Both the position numbers and the translations under genes were made by a program. The notes beneath the pieces were generated by a model that was not told the origin of the DNA, ran no database searches, and was given only the letters and a program-made list of their open reading frames with translations. A DNA stretch of 64,000 bases, from assembly GCA_963575745.1 (NCBI GenBank), contig CAUYUJ010011570.1:332501-396500 (forward strand). The letters run 5' to 3'. Position 1 is the stretch's first letter. Every line of letters begins with the position of its first letter. Shown piece by piece: positions 1 through 12,998 of this stretch. This DNA is from Prorocentrum cordatum. Lineage: Eukaryota; Sar; Dinophyceae; Prorocentrales; Prorocentraceae.

Positions 1-3000
1 CTCCGGTTTCCCTGGACTGAACTGCGACTGAAAACACAGAGGTTGTCTGTGACCTCCTCTCCACATCCAATGGCCCCCAAATCTCTAGAATAAGAAAACA
101 GCATAAACATCATTGTTGGGAAGCCCGCGCTGGTTTCTTGGAGCGGCGCTGGACCCCCATCCCTGGCGCGCGGAGCGCGCAAATGGCGGCGCTGGAGGCG
201 CCGCCGGAGGTGGGGGGGCAGCGCCGGTCCAGGGTATTCGCGAGGAGCTCCGATGGTTCGATTACGTGTATATCGTTGTCTCTTTGTCATGAAAACAAAG
301 AAACTACCTGCGACTTCTTCTCCACATCCCTTGGCCCCCTGCATCTCATCGAGGAGGAAGAGGAATAACTACGGCGCTATGGCGTGAACGCGGCTCCCGG
401 GTGCCAGCCTGGCCGCCTGCTGCCGCGTTGCGAGGGAAGTTTCCCGACTTTGGCAGGGGGGCCCGCACGTACTGTCAGCGCAAAATCACAAAATGATGCA
501 TCAGCGCATCAAGTGCCAATGCAGGACTGGGCGGCGCTGATGGCTTGGTTCGCACGCTGCCACTCCTTCCGCCAGGGGGGGCTCGCGCCAGAGGAGCGGA
601 CAAAAGGCGGAACGAGAGGGGGCAAGACAGAGAGGCTGCCGGGCCAGCCCCACAGCGCCGCGGCAACCGCAGTCACCCGAGAGTTCAACCTAGGAGCCCG
701 ACCCGAGTAGAGACGCGCAGCGAGGTCAGCCTCAGCCCCCTGAGCTGGCAAACGAAACGCCCTCTTGTACTGCCAAGAAGAGATAGGACATGCGGCTTCG
801 CCTCGGCGAGAGCCGCTTTCGCGAGTTCCTCTCGGAGCGCCCACTATGGCCCCCGCACCTCGCGGTTCGACCCTCGGCGCGGCCGCCGTGCAGATTCAAA
901 CTCATCTTGCCTGGGGCCAGAGCCGCGGCCCGGGGCGGCCACGGGGCCTGGCCCCTCGAAGTCAGCGGGGGCGCCTCCCAGGGCGAATAGCGCTCTGGCC
1001 GATTTGCGCAGTCGAACGGGTGGGGGCACACCCCGAAGGAACGGCGACTCCTCAACCCAGCAGCGCAGCTGGACAGACAGAACCAGAGGCCGCATATCCC
1101 AAAGGTCGGGCCCGGAAAAAATCTAGGGAAAATCGTGCCCGACTTTAACGTGGGCTTCCGCGCAAGTCGGGCCAACGCCTCACGGCCTGTCTCGGCCGGC
1201 GGGCGGCGCTCGCGTTGGAGACGCAAGAACTGCCGCGCGAAGTGCAAGACCGAACGCCGCTGATTTCTGACAAAGCACGGGCCCCACGGCACAGGGCGGC
1301 CAACGGATGGGCCGCGGGCCCAAGAACAGCTCCAGAATCCGGGGAACACCACTCCCCATCCTGCCTCGGCGCGCAAGAGCGCGAGAACTGCCCGGGGTTG
1401 CCGGGCCCAAGCCTGAAGGCCAACCATCGGCCTCTCTCACCACACGCAGCTTAGCACATGTTACACTTGAGCAAGATCCTCCGTTCAGGAACTGAAAGAC
1501 CCCGCTCAAATAAACGCCCGCGCCGAATGCGAATGCAGCTCGCGCCCGAGCGCGCTCGCACGTGCTCGCGACCGACGCGCGCGCGCTCGCGCCGGCGCGT
1601 TCACGGGGACACCGTTCAAACGGTGCGCGCTGGGTGGCGAACTACCTGCATGCATCGATCCGACCCAACTGACTCTGTTCTGACATGGCGGCCTTTCCAC
1701 GCACAGAGGCCACCGCGCGTCGCGCTGCCTCCATTGGGGAGCCTTTCAGCAGAGGTGAGTAGCAGGGTGCTGACCCGAAGGCTCGCAGAGTGACATTTTG
1801 TCCGTCGCAGGCCGACCTGGACGCCCCCGCGGTCCTGGATGCCCCGAGGAAGAAGCCATGCATGCCCGGCGTGTCAGATCTCGCACGAGAGGTGCGCGGG
1901 CGCCAAAATCCCTAAACAGCATGATAAGACTCGCTGAATCTCGAGACGCGGATATCCTGCCAGTAGCACGCCCCGACATCATAGTGAGGGCACATGCTTC
2001 AGCGCGAAGAATTGTCCGTCAGGGGGGTTCTCTTGGGGCCATCTTAGAGCCGTCGAGCAGGCTTTTCACGGCGTCTTGGGTCCCTCTGGAGGTTCTCTTG
2101 GGCAAGCTTGGAGCTCTCTTGGGGCCGTCTGGGCCGTCTATGAGCCCTTTGGGCCCTCATGAGGCCGTCTTGGCCGCTTCTAGGCTCATTTTGGATCTTT
2201 CAAACCTACTGATGCTCACGCGCGCGGCCGCGGCAGAGGGCGGGCAAATGATCTTCGCGAGCAGCGCGTTGGGCACAATGAACGGTGCGCTCTACGACTG
2301 GGCGACGGATGAAATCGTTAGCCCTGCTGGGCGAGAAGCTGCGGTAGGGGGATTCTGGCACCTCTCCGCGCGGAGGATGCAGCCCCTGGGAAAGCGCGGG
2401 ATACCCCTCATCGCGCCAACGTTGTTCGGTCCAATACACCGCCGACGCCAGGGTTCGGAGGGGGGCCCACCCGTCAAAATCCAAATCTTTCTTGAATTCA
2501 GCGAACACTTCTCGAGCAACCGGGGAATCAGCTCCAAATCAAAGTCCATGCCCAAGGTTGGGCTGAGCAGCCCGGAGCAAAAACCCAAGTCGGCACAGAT
2601 GGCCTCCAGCCTGCGCCTGAGAATCACCGAGAAATCTGGCGGCATGGTACTCGCACAACCCTCATCCTCATCCGAGCAGTGATCGGGGGGCCTGGGTTGC
2701 CGACCCAGGTCCAGGAGGACGCCCGCCGCGGCCGCGACAAGTCCCCGAACGCGCTTCCAAACATACATCTGGGGACGATGGAAAACTGATCCTCTTACGT
2801 ATTCCAAACCTGAGTTGCGCGCTGATTTCCTTTTCAAGAAATGTCATCGGAAGGTCGAACAATCCCCGGAGGCCTGGGGGCGCCCGCGCCGACGTCGGCG
2901 GATGGAGTCATTCTTCGCCGAGGCCAGCATTCCCAAGACGGTGGCGGTGCAAGCTCAGGCATGCCGCTGTCCGGAGCAAGTGGCCGCCCCCCCTCGGGCG

Positions 3001-6000
3001 CACTGGACTTGGGCCACTGAGACCACAGCAACATTGTGGCCCCAAGTGCCGGCGGCAAGTATTCCAGGTTTGTAAAGCTTCGTGGCTTGGCTTCAGGCTT
3101 GCTTCGCGAGCCTGGCGCGGTGCTGAACCTGCCTGGCCCGGGCGGAAGCTGAAAGACGACGGGCCCGAATGATAACAGGGGGCCGACGCTTGCTGGCAGC
3201 GGCGGCGGTGCCCCATTCGCGGGCGACGCCGTGGGTCTTGAGCTTCAAACCTGCAAGATTGAATTATCTCTGAAAACCAGCGAACGACAAGGTCTTCTGC
3301 TGGCGACGACGGCAGGCCTCTCGGACATATACCTCGCCGGATGGATTCAACGGCATGTCCGACTTGAACAGCGGCCGCGACAATCTGTCAAATAACCTGC
3401 TCCTGTGTCCCGAGACAAACTTGCTAGACGCCACCAACGTGCGAGCGAATATAGACGCGTGGTTTTCCGACGCAGTCTACGCGATGGAAATCGTCGGGTG
3501 TCTGACAGCAATAAACCTTAACCCATGGCATGCGACTGCGCGCAACCTTGAAATGCGCAAACTCCTGCAAACAAAACCCGGGAACGTAACCGACTACCCC
3601 CCCAGCATACCCGGCGCGAAATGCACCGGCATACCGAAGTATAGCACGCGCGGCAGAAACTCAATGCACCGGCAAATTTGCACCAAAACAATTTCAAATC
3701 CCGGTGGGGGGCCAAGCTGCGCACCCCCATCGAAACTAGAGAACTCATGGCTCAACTCTCGACGAAGCGCGTCTTGCAGGGCCGAGCTCTCTCGATCGCA
3801 TCGCGCCGGGGAGCCGACGCGTCCATGGGTCCACTGGGCCGCGAAATCGCTCCTCATTTCGCAGTGATCTCGGCGCAGGGCACGGCGCCGACAGACAGGG
3901 CCATCATCGACGCGACTCCTCGGGAGAAGGCAAATGAGCGAATCTGAGCTGGCCGAGCCATGCGCCGCCCGCAGTGGTTAGACATCTCAACCCGCGCCGC
4001 GACATCTCCAAAGTCCAGGCCCAAGAAATCCCGGGGCGTCAACCCGCTGGCCCGACGCGCAACGCACAGGCCCCGAGGGAAGGGCTCAGGAAGTCCAGGT
4101 TGGAACTGAGTGGCCGCCGCGCGCAGCTGATCCAGGCCTCGCCAAGATGTCGTTCCTTGATCGCGCTGGGGGCCCAGGACTTGCTCCATCGTCTTTTGCG
4201 ATTTTGCGTCGTGTCCTCAGGGGGTAGGAGTGCTGCTTCGGGGGCTACAAAGTACTCCAGTTCCCCCTGTTCACCCCTCCAGGGCCGCGCGCGCTCCACG
4301 CGGGCGCGCCGCGGGGGGGCCCTCAACCAAACAACGCTCGAGGGCCTTCGGCGAGTCGTTTCGGGCCGGCGCCCGCGCCGTACTGGGGGCGGCAAATCAG
4401 GCAAGGCCTGGCACAGACAAAGATCCAACGATTTTCAGCTCGCCAGGACGGGCGCGCCACTCATGGGAGGACTGATCAGCGGGCAGACAAGCAATTCACT
4501 GATCGACGCGCGCGCCCAGTTCAGCGAGTCTGCAGCCGGTGCCGCGCCGCGCGCGGCGGTATCCCCTACTGACGGCCACTCTGAAGTCAAAAACCCTCTG
4601 ATAGACAATAGACCAGTCGGTCAGAGACGGCCAAGCAAAGAGCACCCCCTACTCCTGCCACGGCCAGTGAGACAGGCGGGGCGAGCGCGAACTGACCCCC
4701 CACTGCCTCAAGGCCGATCCAAGCCCATCTCCTCCCCCGCTGCGGTTGGCGCCGCCATCCGCTCCATCGCTCATGGCCAGAGAAGGTAGGGCGCGTCGAG
4801 CGAGGCGTCGCCCGCGGGGGGCGGTCTCCAATCTCGCGGCGCAGATATGGTGCGTTTGGCTCAGGGAAGCTTGGGCCCCTCACAGATGGGCCAAGCGCGG
4901 GGCCGAACTCTCTCGGGCATGTCCCGCAATTGCGCCGCATGCGGCGACCGAGCTTCGATGTGGCAGCGCATCTGAAACGGCGAGTCCTGGGGCTCGGTCG
5001 CGCGCAGTAACACAATCGCGCGCAATAACAGAACCGCTGAGAGATCCACCGCCGCTACAAATATAGTTTACACCTGGGGGCGGCAAGTCCTCGGCACGAG
5101 TTGGCCCCAGAAAGCTGCGCGCTTCCGCCTGTTCAACGCGCGTGTAGTCCTCCGCCAGAGACCGCGGCGCACTCAGGGACTTCGCGAACGCACCGCTTTG
5201 CTTCGCATTCTAGATGTTTCCCCCCAGGGCCCCCCTGATCGGCCACCGCGTAGACTGCTCCTGCGGCCGTCGCGCAAGATTGGGTTCGAAGCACTGGCGA
5301 CGTCCGGCCACTGCCAGATTCCACAACTCTAACTTGGCCTCCATGGGCCAGCGCGTCTAAAGCGCACGCGCGCGCCGCAGCTCGCGCCCCCCCGCGCCCC
5401 CCTCCTCCCCGGGGAGAAGGCGAGACAGGGGGGCAGGGGGGGCGCCGCCCAGCGGTGGCCACGCGCTGCGCAGACTTCAGAGAGGGGGGAAGCTGGAGGT
5501 GATCAGCGCAAACCTCGGCCAGTATAACGCCACTCGACAACTAAACCCGCTGCTGCGGCCTCTGGGCGACCGCCGCCTAGGAACGGCCCTTGAAACCCTC
5601 GCCCGCGTTGTCCTGCGCGCCTGGCACGCCTGGCCGACCGCGCTCCGGCCCTCTCGAGCACGGGCTCCTCCGCGCGGATCTGGTCGAAATTTGAGGGGCC
5701 CTCCCACGAGGCGCCCCGTGGCGCTGGCGAGCTCGTCGGCGCGGCCCTGGGGAAAGCCGCCTGCTTCAAGGCCAACATCGCTGCCAGCAGCCTCCTGGAC
5801 CTTCCTCTGTACGTCAGCGAAGTTCTGGACCAAGCCCAAAGGGATACTGTTAGCAATGCAACGCTCACGTATCCCAGCAGCGCCCACGCGGTGAATCTTC
5901 GGTAGTTCGGCATCCATCGGAGGGGGCGCCTAGGCACCACCTGGAACACCATGGCCACCAGCAGCGCCAGCGGCGGCGGGGCCTGCGGCGGGGACGGCGG

Positions 6001-6900
6001 CTCCCGCAGGGCCGTCCTGCCCCACCATCAGCGCCCACGGGGCCTGGTCAGCAGTGGCCGCCCTGGCCGCCCTGGCCGCCGCCGCTGCCCGCGCCCGCTG
6101 CCGGCGCTTGGCCTCGATCCAAGCTGCCTCCGTGAATTGATAGAACTGTTCACCAGCTTCACGCTACTGTTGTACAGCAGCGTGAGAGTTGATCAACGTT
6201 TTGAGAATTGGCGCGTGCTTCACGAAAGGCTGCCTCCAACTTCTGGACTTCATTCGAACAATGATGTACTTCTTGTGGCGACACACGGACCGACTAGGCA
6301 CAATGTTCGACTTCCCGAATGAGACGAATGTGTTCATGCCGAACAGCGTCCGCACATTGAGCCCGGTCCACTGCTCATCCTGAGAAGCCTGCGGTGGAAC
6401 TGTGCCTCCGGGCACTTCCTGGAGATCTGGCCGTGCAGCGAGCCCTACTGCAGCGGCCGCAAGCACTTCAGGGCCAGCTGCACCCTGGCACCCCTCGGCC
6501 ACCTCGTGTTCCTGCACCTCTTTGCTGGGGGCGCGGGGTCCTTCGTGGTGTTGCGAAACATAGCAGCCACCACAATTTGAGCAACACCAATTGCAGTAAG
6601 ACCTGAAATCCCAGCACTGACATTTCGAGCATACATCATACGCCTTGCTGGATCGATCGGTCGCCTGCTTCCTGTCGCCGCCGCGGGCCCAGCTGCCGCC
6701 GCGCCAGGGAACCTTGCTGCGCAACGCCCTGGTGCTGTTAACGAGGTGGAGGAAAACGAAAGAACTTCCACGTTGAACCCCTGTGGAACAAAACATATTG
6801 AGCCAAACTAGCTACAGGAAACAAGATGAGGAAGAATACGGAGAAGGGTGGGGGGAGTTGCGCCGGCCACCGACAACAGATCACCCGCAGCAAAGTGACC
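1..6900. other. GC-rich DNA without a supportable gene
   Basis: Many overlapping frames stay open on both strands because of the high GC content, and none shows a family signature. A degenerate direct repeat pairs 31-88 with 289-347 (GAAAACA...CTCTCCACATCC). At 2029-2210 a block of the G-rich decamer repeat (CTTGGGGCC) appears. On the minus strand, 2300-2690 and 5480-6400 have stretches with less biased composition (for example VFAEFKKDLDFDGWAPL, DEQWTGLNVRTLFGMNTF) that could be exons of an unrecognised gene; I cannot build a model. Confidence 0.4.
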
Positions 6901-6911
6901 CACATGGCGCC

Positions 6912-7112
6912 AGGAGGATGAGGATGAGGAGGGGGAGGAGGACTAGGAGGAGGACGAGGAGGAGGAGGAGGAGGAGGAGGAGGAGGAGGAGGAGGAGGAG
7001 CAGGCGGAGGAGGAGGAGGAGGGGGAGGAGTAGGAGGAGGAGGAGGAGTGGGAGGAGTAGGAGGAGGAGGAGTGGGAGGAGGGGAAGGAGGGGCAGGATG
7101 ATGGAGAGGAGG
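6912..7112 (+). repeat. GGA/GAGGAG purine tract
   Basis: An almost pure purine run with GGA trinucleotides. It forms the outer part of a long inverted repeat whose partner tract is CCT-rich at 8811-8935. Frames across it encode only Arg, Gly, Glu or, in reverse, Ser, Pro and Leu runs. Confidence 0.9.
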
Positions 7113-8811
7113 ACCTCCCCTCGTTGCTCCGCCCCCACCATCCTCCACCCCTCCCAGCCCTCGGGGTCCCCGCCCCTGCCATCCACTAAGCTTTGTGGCC
7201 CCCGTGCTGCTGAGAGAAGCTGCGCAAGAACGGCCCCAACCATCGTGCGGCGAGGCCTCTGGCCTCTGGCCTCTGTCGCCGCGATCGGCGGGGTGACGAA
7301 TCGAACGCCTTCGACGGTTTCTGACGCTGCGTGGTTTATTAAACATCGAACGATCGCTGCCTGCCGATAGCGCAGATCGCTAGAATATCGGTCGACGCCA
7401 GGCCACTTGGGGATCCTAAAACGGTGCGGTGAAAGACCGTGCGGTAACCTCGACACCCCCAAAGACCTCAACGCACGGTCCGCCTCTGCACGAATTGGAG
7501 GCCTCATATTTCCCTGGAGAGCGACCAAATTCCAAAACCGTGCGGTCACCCCAAAGCCCCACCGACTCACGACAAGGCGTGGCAACCACACCCTTAGGGG
7601 GCCCCCGAGCCACTGGCGACATTCAGCCTTGAACGCCCGCGCCTGGGTAGCCGCCGCGTCAACTCGACACGAGCCTGATGTCAATCTTTGAATGTCGAGC
7701 GAAATCGAATGTCGGTTGTCCCCAGTGGCCGTCTGGCATCTTCAACCCGAGAAAACCGCGACCACGCTGTGGCCGGGACGGCACGAAGCTACTGTACGAT
7801 GTTTCCAACCATGCTGCCTCTGTCAGCTAACCCCCCCCCTCTCACCCGCCCCCCTGCCTCGCCCCCGCTTCTACATCGCTCCCATTCTCCACCCTGCCAC
7901 TTCCCCCATCCCCTCCTCTCCTGCCCCCCTCCCCGTGACTACCTTCCCCCTCCCAGCCTCACTCCTCCCCTCCCCCCCGCCCCTGCTTTCCCCCCTCCCC
8001 CCCTTCCGCCCGCCATCCTTCTCCCTCGACTCACTCTCCCATCCTCCCTCCCAACCCTGTGCCCATGGGGGGAAAGAAAACTACTAATGCAACGACTCCC
8101 CAAATCCTCTTCCGAGACTCCTATGGTGTGCTGTGATCCGGCTTCCGACACGAATGCGGCCGTGAAGAGAAGGGCGAGAATGAGAATGGGCATCGGTATT
8201 GGTAACATGTTCTCTGATATGCTTAATTCCAAATGTTCCTTTTCCTATTCATCGGCTGGCATGATCGAACAAAAAAGGGCTGCAGAAATTCAGACTCTCG
8301 GAGGCGTGGACTTCTGAACGCTTCTCCCGCCCCCCCCGGCAGAGCAGCAGCCTGGTACACCATCATGTCGGCGATGGCGAAGTTGGCGAAATCCTCCGTT
8401 GTCGGTCGGTCGGTAGGTCGGTCGGAAGGCCCGGCTCCAGCGCAGTGGGCGGGACCCTCGTATCGTCCCTCCTCCGCCCGCCCCTTCTCCTCATGGTCCT
8501 CCTGTTCCTCCTGCCTTCCTCCCTCCCTCCTCCACCCGTCTCCTCCTCCACCCGTCTCCTCCTCCACCCGTCTCCTCCTCCACCTCATCCCTCCCTCCGG
8601 CTTGCTCCCTCCTCTCTTCTCCTCACCCCTCTGTATCATCCTTCCATTCTCCCTCATCCTCCTCTTTCCCTCCTCCTCCTCCTCCTCCACCTCCTCCACC
8701 TCCTCCTGGTCCTTCTCCTCTTGCAGTGGACGGCAGGGACGGGGGGCCCCGAGGGCTGGGAGGGGTGGAGGATGGTGGGGGCGGGGGAACGACGGGGGGG
8801 TCCTCCTCTCC
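7102..8811. repeat. Inverted repeat pair, arms 7102-7188 and 8722-8811
   Basis: The reverse complement of 7102-7188 closely matches 8722-8811 (shared core GAGGGCTGGGAGGGGTGGAG, then GATGGTGGGGGCGG). With the flanking GGA tract on the left and CCT tract on the right, the arms exceed 200 bp around a loop of about 1.5 kb. The loop holds a C-rich tract (7825-8045) and no recognisable gene. Confidence 0.75.
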
Positions 8812-8935
8812 CTCTTCCCCCTCCTTCCTCCTCCCCCTCCTCCCCCTCCTCCTACTCCTCCACCTCCTCCACCTCCTCCTGGTCCTTCTCCTCTTCCGTC
8901 GCCTGCTCCTGCTCCTCTTCCTCCTCCTGCCGTCA
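8460..8935. repeat. CCT-rich pyrimidine tract with a 16-bp tandem unit
   Basis: CTCCTCCACCCGTCTC repeats three times near 8530-8585. Two copies of CCTCCACCTCCTCCTGGTCC lie near 8690 and 8862, on either side of the inverted-repeat arm. Confidence 0.8.
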
Positions 8936-8999
8936 GGCCGAGGCAATCTTCACATTCTTTGCCACCGCGGATAAGCGGGGCAGCCTGGGCTACGTGTGG

Positions 9000-9806
9000 C
9001 ACCGCCTGAATGCGGTGTGGGTCCGATGATGTCAAGCACCTTATCCCGCCCGCTCGCGGGTGCTATAAGGAACCGGGCGGAAACCGGCACCTTCCTTTGG
9101 GAGGTTCGTGGTTGCTCGTTGTCGCTCTTGGTGTCTCGCTTCGTCGTCGTGTCGTCGCTCCCTTCCCTCTCTGGGAGTTGCGGCATGGTCCTGGATTAAG
9201 TTCCAGGGTGGACGTTGTTTGCGCTCCTGGGCCGGAGAGTGGCCCTCCCCACCCCGTGCTGCGGCTGCTGTCGCCGTTGCAGCTGTCAGGCCAGGGCTTT
9301 TAGTGTCCTGCCACCTCGGCCAAGAAGTGCGGCCTGGGCGCGGGGAAACCCCAATGGCACCTCCTGGTTTGAGGCGAACCGTCGTTGACGTTCACGGAGG
9401 CGGGGCCCGCGGCTTCCTGCCTGCAACCTCTTGGTTGAAATTGCCTTTGGCGCGGGCATACTGCGTCCGTGCTAGTGGGGGCGCTGACGCTTGGCAACGC
9501 TCTGTGTTTTGCCCCGGAGGTTATGATGCCGAACCCCGACACGCCAGTTTGGCGCGGGGTGTAGGGCGGTCCGTGGCTTGCCTTTCTTGATTTCATCCCA
9601 GAAGCACAACGTTTCTGGCGCTACTAGGAGCTAGTCAGGGAAAAGAAGCCCGAGGTCCCAGCTTGTGTCCGTAATGCCCCATTTCTGCACGTGTGCCTTT
9701 TGGTGTTGGCCGTTGGCCACGGTGGCCGTTTGCCAGGGCGCTTCGGCCCGAGCTCGTTGAGCGCCACGGTCTTGTTATGCATTTTGGGCCTGCAACATCC
9801 TCCTCC

Positions 9807-9837
<31 letters not shown>

Positions 9838-10222
9838 TCTCCTCCTTCTCTTCCTCCTGCTCCTCCTCTTCCCTCCCACCTTTCTCCCACCTCGCTCGCG
9901 CAAGCTCCACCGCCCAGCGCACCCGAACAGGTGCTCGCCTCGCCTCCATGCCTCCTCCTCCCATTCTGCTGGCTCCCTCCTCCATGCGACATTCCTCAAT
10001 CCTTTTGCTCCTCATGTTCCTCCTTCTCCAAGTCATCTTCCTGCTCCTCCCTTTCCCTCGTCTTCCTCATGTTCCACTTCATCGCTCATCTTTATCATGT
10101 TGTTGTTCCCCCCTTTCCGCTCGTCCTAATTCCACAGCCTCTTCCATGTTTTCCGCATCGTCGCGTTTCCTCGTCGTTGGTTCCCGTTCTCAATAACACC
10201 ATTCCTGCCCGTGCGGGCGTTG
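9000..10222. other. No gene seen; CTC microsatellite near 9795-9835
   Basis: 9000-9790 is mixed sequence with open frames in several registers but no recognisable product. 9795-10110 is pyrimidine-rich with a CTC run. Confidence 0.5.
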
Positions 10223-11017
10223 GAGAGAGCGATACTCAACAAAAAAAACACTCAGCAACCGCGGAGGGGGGGGACTCAAAGGGGAGCCCCCCCCCCCCCC
10301 CTGCGCACTGCAAAGGTGGTGGGGGCAAAGGGGGGATCCCCCCCCCGGACACTCGAGGCTCTCGTCCTGCCGCGCGCTAGAGCCCCCCCCCCCGGCACTC
10401 GAGTCTCGCTTCCCGCGCCCACAAGGAGGGAACCTCCCCCGCTCCCCCGGCACTCGCGACTCACTCTTTCCTTCCGCGCCCACAAAGGGGGACCCCCCCC
10501 CCTCCCCGACACTCGCGACTCACTCTCTCCTCCCGCGCTCACAAGGGGGGACCTCCCCCCCCCCAGCACTCGAGACTCACTCTCTCCTCCCGCGCTCACA
10601 AGGGGGGGACCCCCCCCCCATCTCGGCACTCGAGACTCTCCCCTGCTCGCGCCCAGAAGGGAGGGACTCCCCCCTCTCCAACATTTGAAAATTCATCCTG
10701 CCCGCGCCCAGACGGGGAGGACTCCCCACCCCCTCCGGCATTCGACTGTTTCCCGCCCGCGCCCCGAAGGGGGGGGACCCCCCCCCAGCGCGCCAGGAAC
10801 GACGAGAAAGAAAGAAGAGCGAAAGGAGGGGCTGTCTCTCTGACGCCCCCCCTTCGCTGGAGGAGGGGAGGGGCCCTCAGCCCTCCCCGAGCCTCTCGTT
10901 TGCGAGGGGGGGGGGGGGGAGGGCAGCCCCCGCCCCCTGCCATTTGATCGCCGGGGGGGGGGGTCCCCCCCCCTTCCGACCCCCCCCTGCGATTTGTTAT
11001 GTTGAGTATCGCTCTAC
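10223..11017. mobile_element. Non-autonomous Mutator-like element (inverted ends, 9-bp flanking repeat)
   Basis: The ends AGAGCGATACTCAAC (10226-10240) and GTTGAGTATCGCTCT (11001-11015) are perfect 15-bp inverted repeats. Outside them stands CGGGCGTTG on both sides (10214-10222 and 11018-11026). A 9-bp duplication is the hallmark of Mutator-like elements, and the left end starts GAGAG as many do. The 795-bp interior has no transposase and is filled by a roughly 55-bp minisatellite and homopolymer C/G runs, so mobility would depend on another copy. Confidence 0.75.
10330..10800. repeat. 55-bp minisatellite inside the Mutator-like element
   Basis: About eight units of 49-60 bp are marked by CACTCGAGACTCACTC or variants, followed by GCGCCCACAAGGGGGGA and a C-run. 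Unit starts lie near 10349, 10398, 10452, 10512, 10567, 10627, 10680 and 10738. The last units diverge most. Confidence 0.8.
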
Positions 11018-11339
11018 CGGGCGTTGCTTGACGTGGGGGCGAAACTGGCAGGGTGGGAACAATTGACTCCTTTCGCGCCCTTGGGGCCCCAGGGTGCCCT
11101 CGTAAGGCCTTCGTCATGCACTGCAACCCTCAATCCAACCCCAATGTATCGCCCCTTCTCCACGACGCGCTGGACAGTTCCCGACCCCTCCCTTGCCAGG
11201 TCCCTCAGGACGGGCACCGAAGGGAGCGTCACGTTCTCGAGGGCACGACCTCCCGGCTGGGTGCGGAGCGGCAGTGCGGCGATCCGCCTCTGCACCCGCG
11301 CTGCCTCTGCCGAACCCAACTCGCCATCACCACCACCGA

Positions 11340-11401
<62 letters not shown>

Positions 11402-11661
11402 CCAGCATCAGCATTATCATCAGCATCATCCCATCATCATCATCATCACACCATCACACCATCATCATCATCAACATCATCATCGGCATCATCATCAGAA
11501 GACAAACCACCGTTCACCACTGTTCGCCACCACTTGCCAGATGTCCCCCTCATCACCATCGGTCGCAACTCGTGTTGAAACAAGCCATCACATGTCATGA
11601 TCCATGGTCGTCGACACGCTCGTCATCGTCATGGTCACCGACTGCATCATCATCCCCATTG

Positions 11662-11741
<80 letters not shown>

Positions 11742-11760
11742 ATCGTCATCGTCATCCTTT
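11340..11760. repeat. ATC/GTC trinucleotide microsatellites
   Basis: (ATC)n fills 11340-11403 and, in broken form, 11404-11500. A second run at 11662-11757 grades from ATC to GTC. Frames here encode only His, Ile, Ser, Met or Asp runs. Confidence 0.95.
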
Positions 11761-11779
11761 ATATCATCCTCACCTGTGA

Positions 11780-12998
11780 TTGCTGGCTGATACAGGCCTG
11801 TGGGCCCGAGAGCCCCTGGTCGGTACCTTGGCGGTCGAAGGCCCTTGCTCGCCCACGAACAAGCTGCCGCGACCCACGAGGACACCCGACAAAAACACAT
11901 AAACCCATTGCAATCGTCCTTCGCGCCGACGTCCCTCCATTTCGGCGCCTTCGTTCGGACGGGAACGCTTCGATCCCAGCACTCCTTGCAAATGCCGTTC
12001 GGCTTCGCGCTCGGGAGCAGCGGCAGCAAGAGGAGGTGCGAGGGCAGGCGGAAGGAGGGTTCAAAACGGACCCATGAACACCCGAAGCCCTGGCGGGGAC
12101 ACTGCCAAAACCAAATCGCGCCAATAGCGAAGGGCAACGAAAGCATCCACCGCCAGAGAAACCCATGCGGGGGGGCCCCAGGTCAAATTCACCCCGGGGC
12201 CCCACTCAAAGCAAGAGAGGAGGGGCAAAAACGTCCATGGGCCCAACGGTGGAAAAGGGCGCGATTTTCCGTGAGAGGGAGAAGGCACAGCATGATGCCC
12301 TTCCGCATGGAAGAGGAGGGGTGGCCACGCCCAAACGCGGCCCCAAGTGTTTCAGCTGCTAGAATGTTTACCACGCGCAGAATTCAGCGGATGCCCGCCG
12401 GCACGCGCATAGCTGCAGCAGGTGCGCAAAGCGAGACTGCACGAAAAAGTCGAGGATGGAAACGCAAGGACGGCCAAACAACTGCACGCCACGGCAAAGC
12501 CGTCCGTAAACAAGAAAGTCACATACTACTACTCGTTCAACCAACGGAGAAAATCAAAGTAATGAGACGAAGGAGATGACCAACAATAAAAGCGCGACAC
12601 AAAGATGGTCCAAGGACGAATCCCACGTGTTCGAGACGCGCAGGAGTGGCCACGCCGCATCAGGCTTCCCCGACAGAAAGAAAAAAACGCAAACGTCGCT
12701 CGGCCTCCACGCCCCCGCGTGCAGGTGGCGCTTGGGCCAGGAACGCCTGCCGACAGCGATGATTCTGCCGTTGGGTCCAGGGCCCAGCGAGCGACGCCTC
12801 TTCAGGAGCGTGCGCGGTAATGCCTGAAGTAAACCGCTGGGGTCTCGATCCTAAACCGGGCGCCGCTGCAAGCCGCCCGTCTGCCGACGCGATGACTCCA
12901 AAAATGTACTGTAAATGGGTGCAAAAGGCAAGACGAAATGCGCACGGCTGTGCCTCCGCTGGATCTCGAGAAAATGCGGCAAACTACAACGCCTATCG
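11780..12998. other. No gene seen
   Basis: Mixed GC-rich sequence. The longest open stretch (11800-12579, plus strand) shows no domain, motif or repeat, and the codon pattern is not distinctive. Confidence 0.4.

Noticed and set aside
1798-2682. A 294-codon open frame on the plus strand
   Set aside because: It crosses a G-rich decamer repeat block, has no family signature, and high GC content explains the lack of stops. The opposite strand is equally open.
5477-6796. Multi-exon gene on the minus strand
   Set aside because: Some stretches have plausible composition and one hydrophobic segment, but no family match or clear splice pattern ties them together.
6783-7370. Arg-rich or Pro-rich proteins over the GGA tract
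   Set aside because: Simple translations of a purine microsatellite.
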